From Streptomyces sp. NBC_00654 (GTDB lineage Bacteria > Actinomycetota > Actinomycetes > Streptomycetales > Streptomycetaceae), in assembly GCF_026341775.1 (NCBI RefSeq), contig NZ_JAPEOB010000001.1:4278001-4342000 (forward strand): a DNA stretch of 64,000 bases, given 5' to 3'. Each line of letters begins with the position of its first letter. The stretch's first letter is position 1. Shown here in pieces: positions 16,267 through 25,859 of this stretch. The position numbers were made by a program, and so were the translations under genes. The notes below the pieces were generated by a model, which was not told the origin of the DNA, ran no database searches, and was given only the letters and a program-made list of their open reading frames with translations.

Positions 16267-17727
16267 ATGAGGGCATTGAGCGCTGTTGGGTACCGTCGGC
16301 TGGGCGCAATCGGATCCGTGGCGGCCGCCGTGGGGGGCTGGGGAGCGGGATCACTCCCGGCCCGTGACCCGTGGGGGCTCTGGCCGGCCTACGGGCCCGG
16401 AGTGACCGCGGCGGCAGCCGTGCTCGCCTACGCCGGGCTGACGCTGCTCGTCGTCGCCTGGTGGCAGTACGGCAGGGCCGGGGCCGGTGTGCGCGACACA
16501 CTCGTCACCCTCGTCTGGTGGGCGGCCCCGCTCGTGCTGACACCGCCCCTCTACAGCGCCGATGTGTACAGCTACATCGCCCAGGGCGCGATGGTCATCG
16601 AGGGGCACGACGTCTACAGCGTCGGACCGTCGGTCCTCGACCCCGGCGGGCTCGGCGGTGACGCCGCCGCGAGCGTCGGGAGGAACTGGACCGACACGCC
16701 CGCACCGTACGGCCCGTTCTTCCTGATCCTCGCGCGACTCGTGACCTGGGCGACGGGCGGGACGATCGTTCCCGCCGTGCTGGGCATGCGGCTCATCGCC
16801 CTGGGCGGGCTGGTCCTGATCGTGTGGGCGCTGAGGCGTCTCGCGCGCGAGTACGGCAGGAGCGAGAGCGGCGCCCTGTGGCTCGGCGCACTCAATCCGC
16901 TGCTGCTCATCCATGTGGTCGGCGGGATACACAACGACGGGCTGATGATCGGGCTCATGCTCGCGGGCACGGTGCTCGCCACCCGCGGACGGTGGGTGGT
17001 GGGGAGCGCGCTCGTCGGGCTCGCCATGATGGTCAAGTCCCCGGCGGCGCTGGCGCTGCTGTTCATCGGCGTACTCGTGGGCAGGGCGGCGACCGGGCCC
17101 CTGGTACGACGCGTGGCCAAGGGACTGCTGGCGCCCGGTCTGGTCGCGGGGGCGGTCGCCGTGGCGGCGGCACTGCTCGGCGGCACGGGCTTCGGCTGGC
17201 TCGGGAGCCAGGGGGTCGCGGGTTCCATACACACGGCACTGTCGGTCACCAGCGACCTCGGCCTCGTACTCGGCGAACTGCTGCACCTGCTCATCGGATC
17301 CGATGTCGAGCCGGTCAAGAGCGCGGTGCAGACCCTGGGCCTGGCGGCGGCGCTCGGCCTCATCCTGCACTTCGCCTGGCGGGCGGTGAACGGGCGCCTC
17401 ACGGCGGTGCACGCGCTGGGGCTGTCCCTGGTGGCCCTGGTCGTACTCTCGCCGATGGTGCAGCCCTGGTACCTCCTGTGGGGCGTGACGGTGATCGCCG
17501 CCACCGAATGGCGCGGCCGCACAGCGCGGGTACTGGCCGTGCTGTCGGCGGCGCTCGTGTACGAGACCCATCCCTCGGGGAGCACACCGGCGTACGGATT
17601 CGTCCTGGTGGGTGTCGTCTGCGTGGTGGCCGCACGTCTCGTGCGCCGCGAACGGGCCGTATGGGACGCGCCCCGCATGCCGGACATCCGTACCGAGGGC
17701 GACCTCCGGCCACGCGTTCGCCTCTGA
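16267..17727 (+). CDS. polyprenol-phosphomannose-dependent alpha-1,6-mannosyltransferase, MptB-like (GT-C)
   Basis: 486 aa from the ATG at 16267 (weak upstream AGG). About twelve hydrophobic helices are visible. The first large loop has PPLYSADVYSYIAQG, the acidic GT-C catalytic-loop signature of the MptA/MptB family. PAPYGPFFLILARLV and HNDGLMIGLMLAG are further family motifs, and PMVQPWYLLWG is the late conserved loop. In mycobacteria and corynebacteria these enzymes extend the alpha-1,6-mannan backbone of lipomannan at the outer membrane face, using polyprenyl-phosphomannose; in Streptomyces the acceptor is not established. Monocistronic in appearance; downstream lies the ABC-F leader. Confidence 0.8.
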   Translation: MRALSAVGYRRLGAIGSVAAAVGGWGAGSLPARDPWGLWPAYGPGVTAAAAVLAYAGLTLLVVAWWQYGRAGAGVRDTLVTLVWWAAPLVLTPPLYSADVYSYIAQGAMVIEGHDVYSVGPSVLDPGGLGGDAAASVGRNWTDTPAPYGPFFLILARLVTWATGGTIVPAVLGMRLIALGGLVLIVWALRRLAREYGRSESGALWLGALNPLLLIHVVGGIHNDGLMIGLMLAGTVLATRGRWVVGSALVGLAMMVKSPAALALLFIGVLVGRAATGPLVRRVAKGLLAPGLVAGAVAVAAALLGGTGFGWLGSQGVAGSIHTALSVTSDLGLVLGELLHLLIGSDVEPVKSAVQTLGLAAALGLILHFAWRAVNGRLTAVHALGLSLVALVVLSPMVQPWYLLWGVTVIAATEWRGRTARVLAVLSAALVYETHPSGSTPAYGFVLVGVVCVVAARLVRRERAVWDAPRMPDIRTEGDLRPRVRL

Positions 17728-17763
17728 GCCGGCCTGTGAGCGGCCCGGCGTCGGACCAAAGGT

Positions 17764-17794
17764 TTGGCACCGGCGCGGGCCGTGGGGGTACACT
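17764..17794 (+). promoter_or_regulatory. candidate promoter for the first ABC-F gene
   Basis: TTGGCA at 17764-17769 and TACACT at 17789-17794 resemble a vegetative actinomycete promoter, but the 19-bp spacer is long. Transcription from here would give a ~255-nt leader before the ABC-F ATG. Confidence 0.3.
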
Positions 17795-18056
17795 GCGGGG
17801 GTCCTATTGTCTCCGATAGAGGTGGACGTTGCGCATCTGAGGTTCGCGATCATCACGCGGTACGGCACCGTCCGTACACCTGTCACGCCGCTGCTGGCAT
17901 TCCTGCCGCCCGTGACCCCGCGTGGATGCGACCTCGGTGCATGAGCCGTCCCTGACTTCTCGGAAGGCCGCACTCCCCTCTTACCCGGCTTGGTCGCCGT
18001 GTGGTGCTCGCATACGAAGCCCCCTGTACACCGCGCTTGCGACTGCGAGGACCTCC
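17795..18056 (+). promoter_or_regulatory. long 5' leader of ABC-F gene with short upstream ORF
   Basis: This ~260-bp stretch before the ABC-F start contains a 9-codon upstream frame at 17926-17955 (MRPRCMSRP, ATG to TGA) that has no strong ribosome site. The ABC-F frame itself is open back through here, but only the ATG at 18057 has a ribosome site. Long leaders with short ORFs precede many antibiotic-resistance ABC-F genes, where ribosome stalling relieves attenuation; applying that here is inference. Confidence 0.35.
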
Positions 18057-19718
18057 ATGGCCAACCCCACCCTGCCCAGCGCCTCCGTGACCTGTTCGGG
18101 CCTGTCCTTCAACTGGCCGGACGGCACCCCCCTCTTCGACGGCTTCTCCGTCAGCATCGGCCGGGGACGCACCGGCCTCGTCGGTGCCAACGGCACAGGG
18201 AAGTCCACTCTGCTGCGCCTCCTGGCAGGCCTGCTGCGTCCCTCCCAGGGGTCGGTGACGGTCGGCGGAACACTCGCCTACCTGCCGCAGAACATCACGC
18301 TCGGCACGACACTCCGCGTCGACCAGGCCCTGGGTATCGCCGAGCGGCGGGCCGCGCTGAGCGCCATCGAGGGGGGAGACGTGGACGAGGCGCACTTCGC
18401 GGTCATCGGCGACGACTGGGACGTGGAGGAGCGGGCACGGGCGACCCTGGACTCACTCGGCCTCGACGGCGTCGAACTGGACCGGACCGTGGGCGAGATG
18501 TCCGGCGGCGAGACCGTACTCCTGCGCCTGGCCGCGCTTCTGCTGGAGCGCCCCGACGTTCTGCTGCTCGACGAACCGACCAACAACCTCGACCTGTTCG
18601 CACGGCGCCGGCTGTACGAGGCGGTCGACTCCTGGCGCTCCGGTGTGCTGGTCGTCGTCAGCCACGACCGTGAGCTGCTGGAGCGCGTGGACCGCATCGC
18701 CGAACTGCGATCGGGATCCGTGAGCTGGTACGGGGGCGGCTGGTCGGCGTACGAACAGGCCCTGGCCACCCAGCAGGAAGCCGCCGAGCGCATGCTGAGG
18801 GCCGCCGACGCGGACGTGCGGCGGCAGAAACGCGAACTGGAGGAGTCCCACATCAAACTGGCCCGCCGCGAGCGGCAGGGCCGGAAGGTGGAGGCAGAGC
18901 GGCGGCTGCCGAAGATCCTCGCCGGTGCGCGCAAACGGGCCGCGCAGGAGTCGGCGGGCAAGCTCCGCGGACTGCACGAGGACCGCCTCCACGAGGCACG
19001 CGAGCGGAGGGAGGAGGCCGCGGACGCGATCCACGACGACGCCGAGATCAGGGTGAGCCTGCCCCGTACGGCCGTGCCCGCCGGCCGCACCGTACTGACC
19101 CTGGAACAGCTCCGCCCGCGGTACGGCAAGCTGCTGGACGGCAACCTCCAGGTGCACGGTCCCGAACGCATCGCCCTGGTCGGGCGCAACGGGGCCGGGA
19201 AGACGACGCTGCTGCGCACCCTCACCGGAGAGCTGGCACCCCTGGCCGGCGAGGCCAGGACGTTCGTGCCGCTGCGGTTCCTTCCGCAGCGCCTGGACGT
19301 GCTGGACGAGGAGCTGAGCATCGCGGCGAACGTGGCGCGCATGGCTCCCGGTGTCGACGACAACCACATCCGCTCCCAGCTCGCACGGTTCCTGTTCAGG
19401 GGAGCCCGCGCCGAACAGCCGGCGGGCACCCTCTCGGGCGGGGAGCGCTTCCGGGCCGCGCTCGCGGCGACGATGCTCGCCGCACCCGCCCCCCAACTGG
19501 TAGTGATGGATGAGCCGACCAACAACCTCGACATGGCCAGCGTGCGGCAGCTGACGAGCGCGCTCGACCACTACGAGGGCGCACTCCTGATCGCGGGCCA
19601 CGACCTGCGTTTCCTCGAATCCATCGGCATCACCCGCTGGCTGCTGGTCGAGGAGGAACTGCGGGAGACGAGCGCCGAAGAGGTCCGCGGCCTGCTCGGA
19701 GCGCCGGACGCGGAATGA
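18057..19718 (+). CDS. ABC-F family ribosome-protection-type ATPase (first of two)
   Basis: 553 aa from the ATG at 18057, six bases after CGAGGA. Two ABC domains with no membrane segments: Walker A GANGTGKST near residue 43 with signature MSGGET and LLLDEPTNNLD; second Walker A GRNGAGKTT near 380 with TLSGGE and VMDEPTNNLD. Between them lies a long charged linker (~245-330, AERMLRAADADVRRQKREL), the P-site tRNA-interacting part in ABC-F proteins. Such proteins act on stalled or antibiotic-bound ribosomes in the cytosol rather than transport. The second ABC-F gene follows after 64 bp. Drug specificity cannot be read from sequence; a housekeeping role remains possible. Confidence 0.9.
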   Translation: MANPTLPSASVTCSGLSFNWPDGTPLFDGFSVSIGRGRTGLVGANGTGKSTLLRLLAGLLRPSQGSVTVGGTLAYLPQNITLGTTLRVDQALGIAERRAALSAIEGGDVDEAHFAVIGDDWDVEERARATLDSLGLDGVELDRTVGEMSGGETVLLRLAALLLERPDVLLLDEPTNNLDLFARRRLYEAVDSWRSGVLVVVSHDRELLERVDRIAELRSGSVSWYGGGWSAYEQALATQQEAAERMLRAADADVRRQKRELEESHIKLARRERQGRKVEAERRLPKILAGARKRAAQESAGKLRGLHEDRLHEARERREEAADAIHDDAEIRVSLPRTAVPAGRTVLTLEQLRPRYGKLLDGNLQVHGPERIALVGRNGAGKTTLLRTLTGELAPLAGEARTFVPLRFLPQRLDVLDEELSIAANVARMAPGVDDNHIRSQLARFLFRGARAEQPAGTLSGGERFRAALAATMLAAPAPQLVVMDEPTNNLDMASVRQLTSALDHYEGALLIAGHDLRFLESIGITRWLLVEEELRETSAEEVRGLLGAPDAE

Positions 19719-19782
19719 CGGCTCCCGCCGCGGCGTCACCTCACACGTTCACCACCGACCGGAAGGGAACACTCTCCTGAAG

Positions 19783-21504
19783 ATGTCCGGCACACCTGGG
19801 GACCGCGCCGACGAGCAGGACGTCCTGTCCGGCGACCACCACTCCGCACACCTCCTGGCCGAGAACGTGCACTGCGTGCTCGGGGACCGCCAGGTGCTGC
19901 GCGACGTCTCGCTGAAGGTCTCCCGCGGCGAGCGGGTGGGCCTGATCGGCGAGAACGGCCGGGGCAAGTCGACGCTGCTGCGCGCACTCGCCGGTGAACT
20001 GCCGCTGCGGCGCGGTCGGGTCGTGCGCGCGGTCGCGGGCCAGGTGGGATTCCTGCCGCAGGAGCCCGGCTTCCCGGCCGACGCGGTCATCGAGGACGTA
20101 CTCGTCCGGGCCACCGCCGAATTCGGCGAACTGGCCGAACGGATGCGCGCCGCCGAGGAGCGGATGGCCTCCTGCGAAGGTGACCCGGGCGAGGTGCTCA
20201 GCGAGTACGGCAGCCTCCAGGACGAGTTCGCCCGGCGCGGCGGATGGGAACTCGACGCCCGTATCGGTGAGGTGCTGGACGTCTTCGGTCTCGGCGGACT
20301 GGACCGGACACGCCCCACCGCGACGCTGTCGGGCGGCGAGCGGTCGCGTCTGGGACTCGCCGCCCTGGTCCTCAGGGAACCCGCCGGACTGCTGCTGGAC
20401 GAGCCGACCAACCACCTCGACGACCGCGCGGTGGACTGGCTCGTCCAGTGGCTGGGCCGGTACCGGGGGCCGTGCCTCATCGCCTCGCACGACCGGGTCC
20501 TGCTCGACACCGCGGTCACGGCCATCGTCGATCTGGACGGCCCCCACGGCTCCACCGTGCGCTACGGCGGCGGATACCGCGACTACCTCGACGACCGCGC
20601 GGCGGCGCACGCACGCTGGTGGCAGCAGTACCGCGACTGGCACCAGGAGCTGGCCGAGGCACGGCGGAGACTCGACCGGGCCGCCCGGTCGGGCCGTACC
20701 TTCAGCGGAATCCGGGACGCCGACAAACTGGCCTACAACGCCGCCGGAAGCGCCGCGGAGGCCGCGGCCGCCCGTGCGAACCGCGCGGCCCGGCAGCAAC
20801 TGGGACGGCTGCTGGACGAGGAGGTGCCGCGCCCGCCCGAGCCCCTGGCCTTCCGGCCTCCCGCGACCGGGGAGGTGCCCGAAGGAGTGCTGATCAGGGC
20901 CGAAGGACTGGTCGTCGGCGATGTGCTGCGCGGTGTGGACCTGGAACTCTCCCCGGGCACGCGGTACGTGATCACCGGACCGAACGGTGCGGGTAAGTCC
21001 ACCCTTCTGTCCGTACTGGCGGGCCGGCCGACGCCCGACGCAGGGAGGGTCGTACGCGAACCGGGGGTGCGCGTCGGCCACTTGCCGCAGGAGAGCCACT
21101 TCACCCAGGAGCGGCGCGGCCTGCTGGACACCTTCGCCGCCCACCGGTCGGCCTACGTCGACGACGCCGCGGCGGAACTGACCAGGTTCGGCCTGTTCGC
21201 GGCCACGGACTTCGGCACTCCGGTCAACCGGCTGTCCGTGGGCCAGCTGCGGCGCCTCGAACTCGCGCTGCTGTTCGCGCAACGCCCGCACCTGCTGCTG
21301 CTCGACGAGCCCGGCAACCACCTCAGCCTGGCTCTGGTCGAGCAGTTGCGGGAAGCGGTGGAGCGGTTCACCGGCCCTGTCGTCATGGTCACCCATGACC
21401 GCACGGTGCGCGAACGCCATCGGGACAGCGTGCTGGAACTGGTGGACGGGCGGCTGGCCCGCCCGGTGCGGCCCGCCGGACGGAGCGTACGCCGGGGTAC
21501 GTGA
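19783..21504 (+). CDS. ABC-F family ATPase, macrolide-resistance-like (second of two)
   Basis: 573 aa from the ATG at 19783; ribosome site weak. First ABC domain: GENGRGKST, TLSGGERSRLG, LLLDEPTNHLDD. Second: GPNGAGKST, but the signature reads RLSVGQLRRLELALL and Walker B LLDEPGNHLSL. The LSVGQ variant and the NHLSL ending resemble the antibiotic-producer group that includes TlrC, CarA and OleB. The interdomain linker (~260-340, ARRRLDRAARSGRTFSGIRD) matches the same group. The family protects the peptidyl-transferase/exit-tunnel region of ribosomes. Its gene follows the first ABC-F gene in the same direction, suggesting shared expression. No antibiotic gene cluster is next to it. Pro-to-Gly change in DEPGN is noted. 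Confidence 0.88.
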   Translation: MSGTPGDRADEQDVLSGDHHSAHLLAENVHCVLGDRQVLRDVSLKVSRGERVGLIGENGRGKSTLLRALAGELPLRRGRVVRAVAGQVGFLPQEPGFPADAVIEDVLVRATAEFGELAERMRAAEERMASCEGDPGEVLSEYGSLQDEFARRGGWELDARIGEVLDVFGLGGLDRTRPTATLSGGERSRLGLAALVLREPAGLLLDEPTNHLDDRAVDWLVQWLGRYRGPCLIASHDRVLLDTAVTAIVDLDGPHGSTVRYGGGYRDYLDDRAAAHARWWQQYRDWHQELAEARRRLDRAARSGRTFSGIRDADKLAYNAAGSAAEAAAARANRAARQQLGRLLDEEVPRPPEPLAFRPPATGEVPEGVLIRAEGLVVGDVLRGVDLELSPGTRYVITGPNGAGKSTLLSVLAGRPTPDAGRVVREPGVRVGHLPQESHFTQERRGLLDTFAAHRSAYVDDAAAELTRFGLFAATDFGTPVNRLSVGQLRRLELALLFAQRPHLLLLDEPGNHLSLALVEQLREAVERFTGPVVMVTHDRTVRERHRDSVLELVDGRLARPVRPAGRSVRRGT

Positions 21505-21588
21505 GGTTCGTGCGGGTCGGCCACGGGACGACCGGGGGCAACCGCTTCTCCCGCCGGACTCTGGCCCGGCCCGGGGGCCGCTGCCACC

Positions 21589-22371
21589 ATGGACCGTATG
21601 ACCCAACTCCAGCTGGCAGTAACCGCTTTGGCAAGCGCGGCGGGCGTGTACACCGTCCTGGCCGTCCTCTGGACGCTACGCGCCAGGGCCGACCGGGCAG
21701 CCGCCGCTCAGCTGGGCGATATGGACATCGACCCCTGTCACGCGGCGGCCACCGCGGGCGACACGCATGACGCCGTCGAGCACGCGGCCGCGGCGCTGCT
21801 GCTCCAGGGCCGGTTGCGGATCGACGGCGACGGGCGGCTGGATGCGACCGGCGACGGTGATACGGGCCATCCGCTCTGCGACGCCCTGCTGGACGCCGTA
21901 CGCTGCCGCGCCCCCGTCACCCTGCGCCGGCTTCGCTGGGACACCGGACTGCGCGTGCGGTGCGAGGCGTTCCTCCGTGAACAGGATGCCGCGGTGCCCC
22001 GCTGGGCAGGCCGCCGGAAGGACGGCCTGGGCGTCACCGCGTGTGCCACCGCGTTCGCGCTGTCCTTCTTCTACGCCGTCCAGCTGGCGTTCTGGCACGA
22101 GCCGGTGGCCTCCGACCTGGCCGACATACTCTTCGCCCTGTTCCTCACCGTGATCACCGGCCTGATGATCGCCGTCCCCCTCGTCTGGCTCGCGCTGAGC
22201 GCCTGGCCGCAGCGCCATGACCCCTTCCGCGCCCATTGCGCCGCGCTCCCGCAACCGGTGATGACCACCCTCGACGAGGAACGCCGCAGACGGCTGGGCG
22301 AGAGCCGTGTACACGTCGAGCCGTGGGAACGCGAGGACATCACGTGGGTGGACAGCGGGGGAGCGTTCTGA
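21589..22371 (+). CDS. membrane protein of unknown function, 260 aa
   Basis: ATG at 21589, with a second in-frame ATG at 21598; neither has a strong ribosome site. One N-terminal helix (~10-30) is followed by a soluble part (~45-145, AVEHAAAALLLQGRLRIDG) and then two closely spaced helices (~150-175 and ~185-205). The soluble part begins like Streptomyces TIGR04222-type membrane proteins (a helical pair then a winged-helix-like segment), but without the long Gly-rich tail. Function unknown. The C-terminus is charged and cytosolic by the charge rule. Confidence 0.7.
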   Translation: MDRMTQLQLAVTALASAAGVYTVLAVLWTLRARADRAAAAQLGDMDIDPCHAAATAGDTHDAVEHAAAALLLQGRLRIDGDGRLDATGDGDTGHPLCDALLDAVRCRAPVTLRRLRWDTGLRVRCEAFLREQDAAVPRWAGRRKDGLGVTACATAFALSFFYAVQLAFWHEPVASDLADILFALFLTVITGLMIAVPLVWLALSAWPQRHDPFRAHCAALPQPVMTTLDEERRRRLGESRVHVEPWEREDITWVDSGGAF

Positions 22372-22504
22372 AGCCCGTCCCGTACATCTCGCGCCCGCCG
22401 GGGCCTACGGGACAGCCTCTGGCGGGTCCCCACAGCTCCGGAAGCGGAATCGGCCGGGGGCGGGCACGGTGGAAGGGCCGGTGACCGCGAGATTCGGAGG
22501 CACC

Positions 22505-24034
22505 ATGGACCAGCAGGACACCGCGCCGGGACTCCACTGCCTGGTGACCGGTGCGACCGGCTACATCGGAGGGCGGCTCGTCCCCGAGCTGCTCGACGCC
22601 GGGCATCGCGTACGGTGCCTCGCGCGGACTCCCGAGAAGCTGCGCGACCACCCCTGGACGGGCCGGACCGACGTCGTCCGCGGTGACGTCCTCGACCCGG
22701 AATCGCTCCGTACCGCCATGCGGGGGGTGGACGTCGCCTACTACCTGGTGCACGCGCTCGGCAGCGGCCGGGACTTCGAGGCCACGGACCGTGAAGCGGC
22801 CCGGAACTTCGCCGAACAGGCACGTGCCGCCGGGGTGTCCCGCCTCGTCTATCTGGGCGGCCTCACCCCCGTCGGCGTACCGCGGGACGAGCTGTCGCCG
22901 CACCTGCGCTCGCGAGCGGAGGTCGGCGACATCCTGCTGGGGTCCGGAGTGCCGGCCACGGTGCTGCGCGCGGCCGTGATCATCGGCTCGGGCTCGGCCT
23001 CCTTCGAGATGCTGCGCTACCTCACGGAACGCCTGCCCGTCATGGTCACCCCGAGCTGGGTGTCGACCAGGATCCAGCCGATCGCCGTCCGTGACGTACT
23101 GAGGTACCTGGTGGGCAGCGCCGCCATGTCCGCCGAGGTGAACCGCACCTTCGACATCGGCGGCCCCGACATCGTGACGTACCGGGAGATGATGGAGGAG
23201 TACGCCGCCGTCGCCCGGCTGCGGCCCCGGCTGATCCTGCCCGTCCCGATGCTGACGCCACGCCTGTCCAGCCACTGGATCGGACTCGTCACACCGGTGC
23301 CCCGCTCGATCGCCCGGCCGCTCGCGGAGTCGCTGAAGTACGAGGTCGTCTGCGCCGAACACGACATCCGGCGGTATGTGCCCGACGCCCCGGGGCAGCC
23401 CTTCACCTTCCGGCGGGCGCTCACCCTCGCGCTGCAGCGGGTGCGTGAGGCGAACGTGACCACGCGGTGGTCCTCGGCCTCGGTACCCGGCGCACCGAGC
23501 GACCCGCTGCCCACCGATCCGGACTGGGCCGGCGGCAGCCTGTACACCGATGAACGGGACACGGGCATCGACGCGTCCCCCGAGGCGCTGTGGCGTGTCA
23601 TCGAAGGCATCGGAGGCGACAACGGCTGGTACTCGTTCCCGCTGGCCTGGGCCGTCCGCGGGTGGCTCGACCGTGTCGTGGGCGGTGTCGGCCTGCGGCG
23701 CGGACGCAGGGACGCCGGACGGCTCAGAGTGGGCGACGCGCTGGACTTCTGGCGCGTCGAGGAGATCGAGCCCGGGCATCTGCTCCGGCTGCGCGCCGAG
23801 ATGCGGCTGCCCGGACTGGCCTGGCTGGAGCTGTACGCGGAGGAGGACGGGGAGGGCGGTGCCCGGTACAGACAGCGCGCGCTGTTCCATCCCCGGGGGC
23901 TGCTGGGCCACGCCTACTGGTGGAGCGTCTTTCCCTTCCACTCCGTCGTGTTCGGTGGCATGGCGCGGAACATCACGCGAGCCGCACTGAAGCCGACACG
24001 GTCGGAACGGGCCGAGGCGGCCGCGGCCCTCTGA
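22505..24034 (+). CDS. SDR (NAD(P)-binding) protein fused to DUF2867
   Basis: 509 aa from the ATG at 22505, four bases after GGAGG. The N-terminal ~300 residues are an atypical short-chain dehydrogenase / NmrA-like Rossmann domain: LVTGATGYIGGRLVPELLDAG, then DVAYYLVHALGSG and RLVYLGGLTP. The C-terminal ~160 residues (WRVIEGIGGDNGWYSFPLAW to NITRAAL) are DUF2867, a START-like beta-sheet domain. This fusion is common in actinomycetes and is thought to bind hydrophobic ligands or modify lipids; no reaction is established. The catalytic YxxxK tetrad of classical SDRs is not evident. Stands alone between a membrane protein and the M55 peptidase. Confidence 0.88.
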   Translation: MDQQDTAPGLHCLVTGATGYIGGRLVPELLDAGHRVRCLARTPEKLRDHPWTGRTDVVRGDVLDPESLRTAMRGVDVAYYLVHALGSGRDFEATDREAARNFAEQARAAGVSRLVYLGGLTPVGVPRDELSPHLRSRAEVGDILLGSGVPATVLRAAVIIGSGSASFEMLRYLTERLPVMVTPSWVSTRIQPIAVRDVLRYLVGSAAMSAEVNRTFDIGGPDIVTYREMMEEYAAVARLRPRLILPVPMLTPRLSSHWIGLVTPVPRSIARPLAESLKYEVVCAEHDIRRYVPDAPGQPFTFRRALTLALQRVREANVTTRWSSASVPGAPSDPLPTDPDWAGGSLYTDERDTGIDASPEALWRVIEGIGGDNGWYSFPLAWAVRGWLDRVVGGVGLRRGRRDAGRLRVGDALDFWRVEEIEPGHLLRLRAEMRLPGLAWLELYAEEDGEGGARYRQRALFHPRGLLGHAYWWSVFPFHSVVFGGMARNITRAALKPTRSERAEAAAAL

Positions 24035-24162
24035 AGCGGTGTGACCTCGGGCCAGGGGTCCTCCGGCCTGTTGGGTGACTGATACACGTACCGTACGGTC
24101 ACGCCCTTGCTACGTTCTCCGGTGGAGAGTCGGCAGGTGAGCGAGCCCGAGGAGAACGTGCT

Positions 24163-24993
24163 GTGCGGATCTACATCAGCGTGGACATGGAAGGCATCAC
24201 CGGACTGGTCGATGTCGAGGACGTCCAGCCCGGAGGCCGGGACTACGAGCGCGGGCGGCTGATGATGGCGGAGGACGTCAACGCCGCTGTCCGGGGCGCC
24301 CTCGCGGCCGGAGCCACCGACATCACCGTCAACGACGCGCACGGCCCCATGCGAAACCTGCTGCCCGAGACGCTCCACCCCGCGGTCCGCCTGATCCGGG
24401 GGAAGCCCAAGAACATGGGCATGCTCGAAGGGCTCGGCCCCGAGCACGACGCGGTGATCTGCGTCGGCTACCACGCGCGGGCCGGAGCGCTCGGAGTGCT
24501 CAGCCACAGCTTCCTGGGACACGAGATCGAGGACATGTGGCTGGACGGGGCGCCCGTGGGCGAGATCGGCCTGGCCCAGGCCGCGGCGGCGGCCATCGGC
24601 GTTCCCGTACTCGTCCTCACCGGGGACGACAGCGCCTGCGAGGAGATGGCGACGTGGGACGGCACCGTGACCACCGTGGCCGTGAAGTACGCGAAGGACC
24701 GCTTCGCCGCGGAGCTGCGCCCGGCGGCCGAGGCGCGGGCGGCCATCGAGGAAGCGGTCGCCACCCGTCTCGCCACGCCGCCGACCCGCCCGGCGACGGT
24801 GGACAGCCGGGCGACCCTCACCGTCCGCTGGCAGTCGGCCTCGATCGCCTCCATGCTCCAGGGCATCCCCGGGGTGACGGCGACGGACTCGCGGACCGTC
24901 CAGGCGCAGGGGTCGCTGCCCGTCCTGTACCGGCTCTTCGGGGTGTGGGTCCGCCTCGCGTCCTCGCTGACCAGCCAGGCGCCCTACTGCTGA
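24163..24993 (+). CDS. M55-family D-aminopeptidase (DppA-like)
   Basis: 276 aa from the GTG at 24163, six bases after AGGAGAA. Dinuclear zinc ligands appear at the same positions as in Bacillus DppA: Asp8 and Glu10 (SVDMEGI), His60 (NDAHGP), His104 (GYHARAG) and Glu134 (GEIG), with the catalytic-region His115 (LSHSF). The family releases N-terminal D-amino acids from peptides such as D-Ala-D-Ala and forms decameric rings in the cytosol, consistent with cell-wall peptide recycling. The usual partner genes (dipeptide permease) are absent. Its last 10 bases overlap the end of the opposing nitrobindin-like gene. Confidence 0.92.
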   Translation: MRIYISVDMEGITGLVDVEDVQPGGRDYERGRLMMAEDVNAAVRGALAAGATDITVNDAHGPMRNLLPETLHPAVRLIRGKPKNMGMLEGLGPEHDAVICVGYHARAGALGVLSHSFLGHEIEDMWLDGAPVGEIGLAQAAAAAIGVPVLVLTGDDSACEEMATWDGTVTTVAVKYAKDRFAAELRPAAEARAAIEEAVATRLATPPTRPATVDSRATLTVRWQSASIASMLQGIPGVTATDSRTVQAQGSLPVLYRLFGVWVRLASSLTSQAPYC

Positions 24994-25571
24994 CCGGCAC
25001 GCCGCCTCTCGTCGAGGGGCACGGCGGCCGGCTTACGGCGCCGGAGACATGCCGACAGATGGTGCTGCAGCGACTGGCCGACCGCCGCGAGGTCATGGAC
25101 GAACGTCAGCGTGCCGTCGTCGGCCAGCACATAACGCCGACGGGTGGCGTTCACCTCCTTGGCCGTGGGGGTGAGGGCCACCTCGTGGGTGGTGAGATCC
25201 ACCGTGCCGTCGGCTGCGCGGCCGGCCGAGATCTCCGCGATGCCGGTGGGCTGGGTGATCAGTGCCTCCACCCGGCCGTCGGGCTGGAGTCGCCACCAGC
25301 CGCTCTCCCGGGCCGACGGGCGCAGCGGCGCGTCGTCGGCGTCGAGCAGCCACGCACGGGCCTCGTAGTGCAGGAAGGGCCGGCCGTCGTGGCTGAAGGT
25401 GACCTCCTGCGCATAGGTGAAGTCCCCGGCGAGCGTGGGGTACTCGCCCTGCCCCCGGCCGTGCCAGCTGCCCAGGAGACCGAGCACGGGCGCGAGCAGT
25501 GCGTGTGGCGCGGGGGCCTCGTCCGGTCGACGGCTGTCGGGGAACGGGTACTCCGGTACGGGGTCGAACAC
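24984..25571 (-). CDS. nitrobindin-like heme-binding beta-barrel (FABP/THAP4-like)
   Basis: 195 aa from the GTG at 25571, nine bases after AGGAG. The motif [13 protein letters not shown] (residues ~33-45) is the GxWxGxGxGxYP signature of nitrobindins, and [10 protein letters not shown] near residue 170 carries the proximal heme histidine, probably His171. Nitrobindins are 10-stranded barrels that bind ferric heme and isomerise peroxynitrite to nitrate. The first ~25 residues are a Pro-rich extension. Length is slightly above the ~165-aa typical form because of both tails. Convergent with the M55 gene with a 10-bp overlap of coding ends. Confidence 0.88.
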   Translation of the reverse strand: MFDPVPEYPFPDSRRPDEAPAPHALLAPVLGLLGSWHGRGQGEYPTLAGDFTYAQEVTFSHDGRPFLHYEARAWLLDADDAPLRPSARESGWWRLQPDGRVEALITQPTGIAEISAGRAADGTVDLTTHEVALTPTAKEVNATRRRYVLADDGTLTFVHDLAAVGQSLQHHLSACLRRRKPAAVPLDERRRAGQQ

Positions 25572-25826
25572 GGTGGTGTGCTCCTGAGGTCGAGGCCGGT
25601 GTCAGGCGGAAGCCTAAGCGCTGTCCGGCGATCCCCGGCCGGCTCACGACGGCGGTCGCGGCGACGCCACCGGCGGACTCCCGCGCGCTGGATTCACACC
25701 TGCCGGGGCCGGCGGTTCGTTCGACGACGTGGCGAAACCGACGGTCCATGTCGTCGACCGGACCCCGGACGGGATGCCGCTGTTCCTGAAGGTCCCCGGC
25801 CTCGGACCGGTGCCCACCCGTCCTTC

Positions 25827-25854
25827 GCCCTCACCGCCCGGCGGCGGTGAGGGC
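25827..25854 (-). terminator. 12-bp perfect stem, 4-nt loop terminator
   Basis: GCCCTCACCGCC at 25827-25838 pairs exactly with 25843-25854 around the loop CGGC. It begins six bases after the stop of the beta-propeller gene, so it should end the three-gene leftward operon that starts at 29574. Confidence 0.7.
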
Positions 25855-25859
25855 ACGGG

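Noticed and set aside
15927..16268. Leftward frame with DARIWIYGRPQWLRLP
   Set aside because: Looks partly protein-like but lacks a ribosome site and ends in the inverted-repeat element; at best a fragment.
17922..18056. 45-residue N-terminal extension of the first ABC-F protein (GTG at 17922)
   Set aside because: No ribosome site at the GTG and the extension lacks similarity to ABC-F proteins; the ATG at 18057 has CGAGGA at proper distance. The region is better read as a leader.
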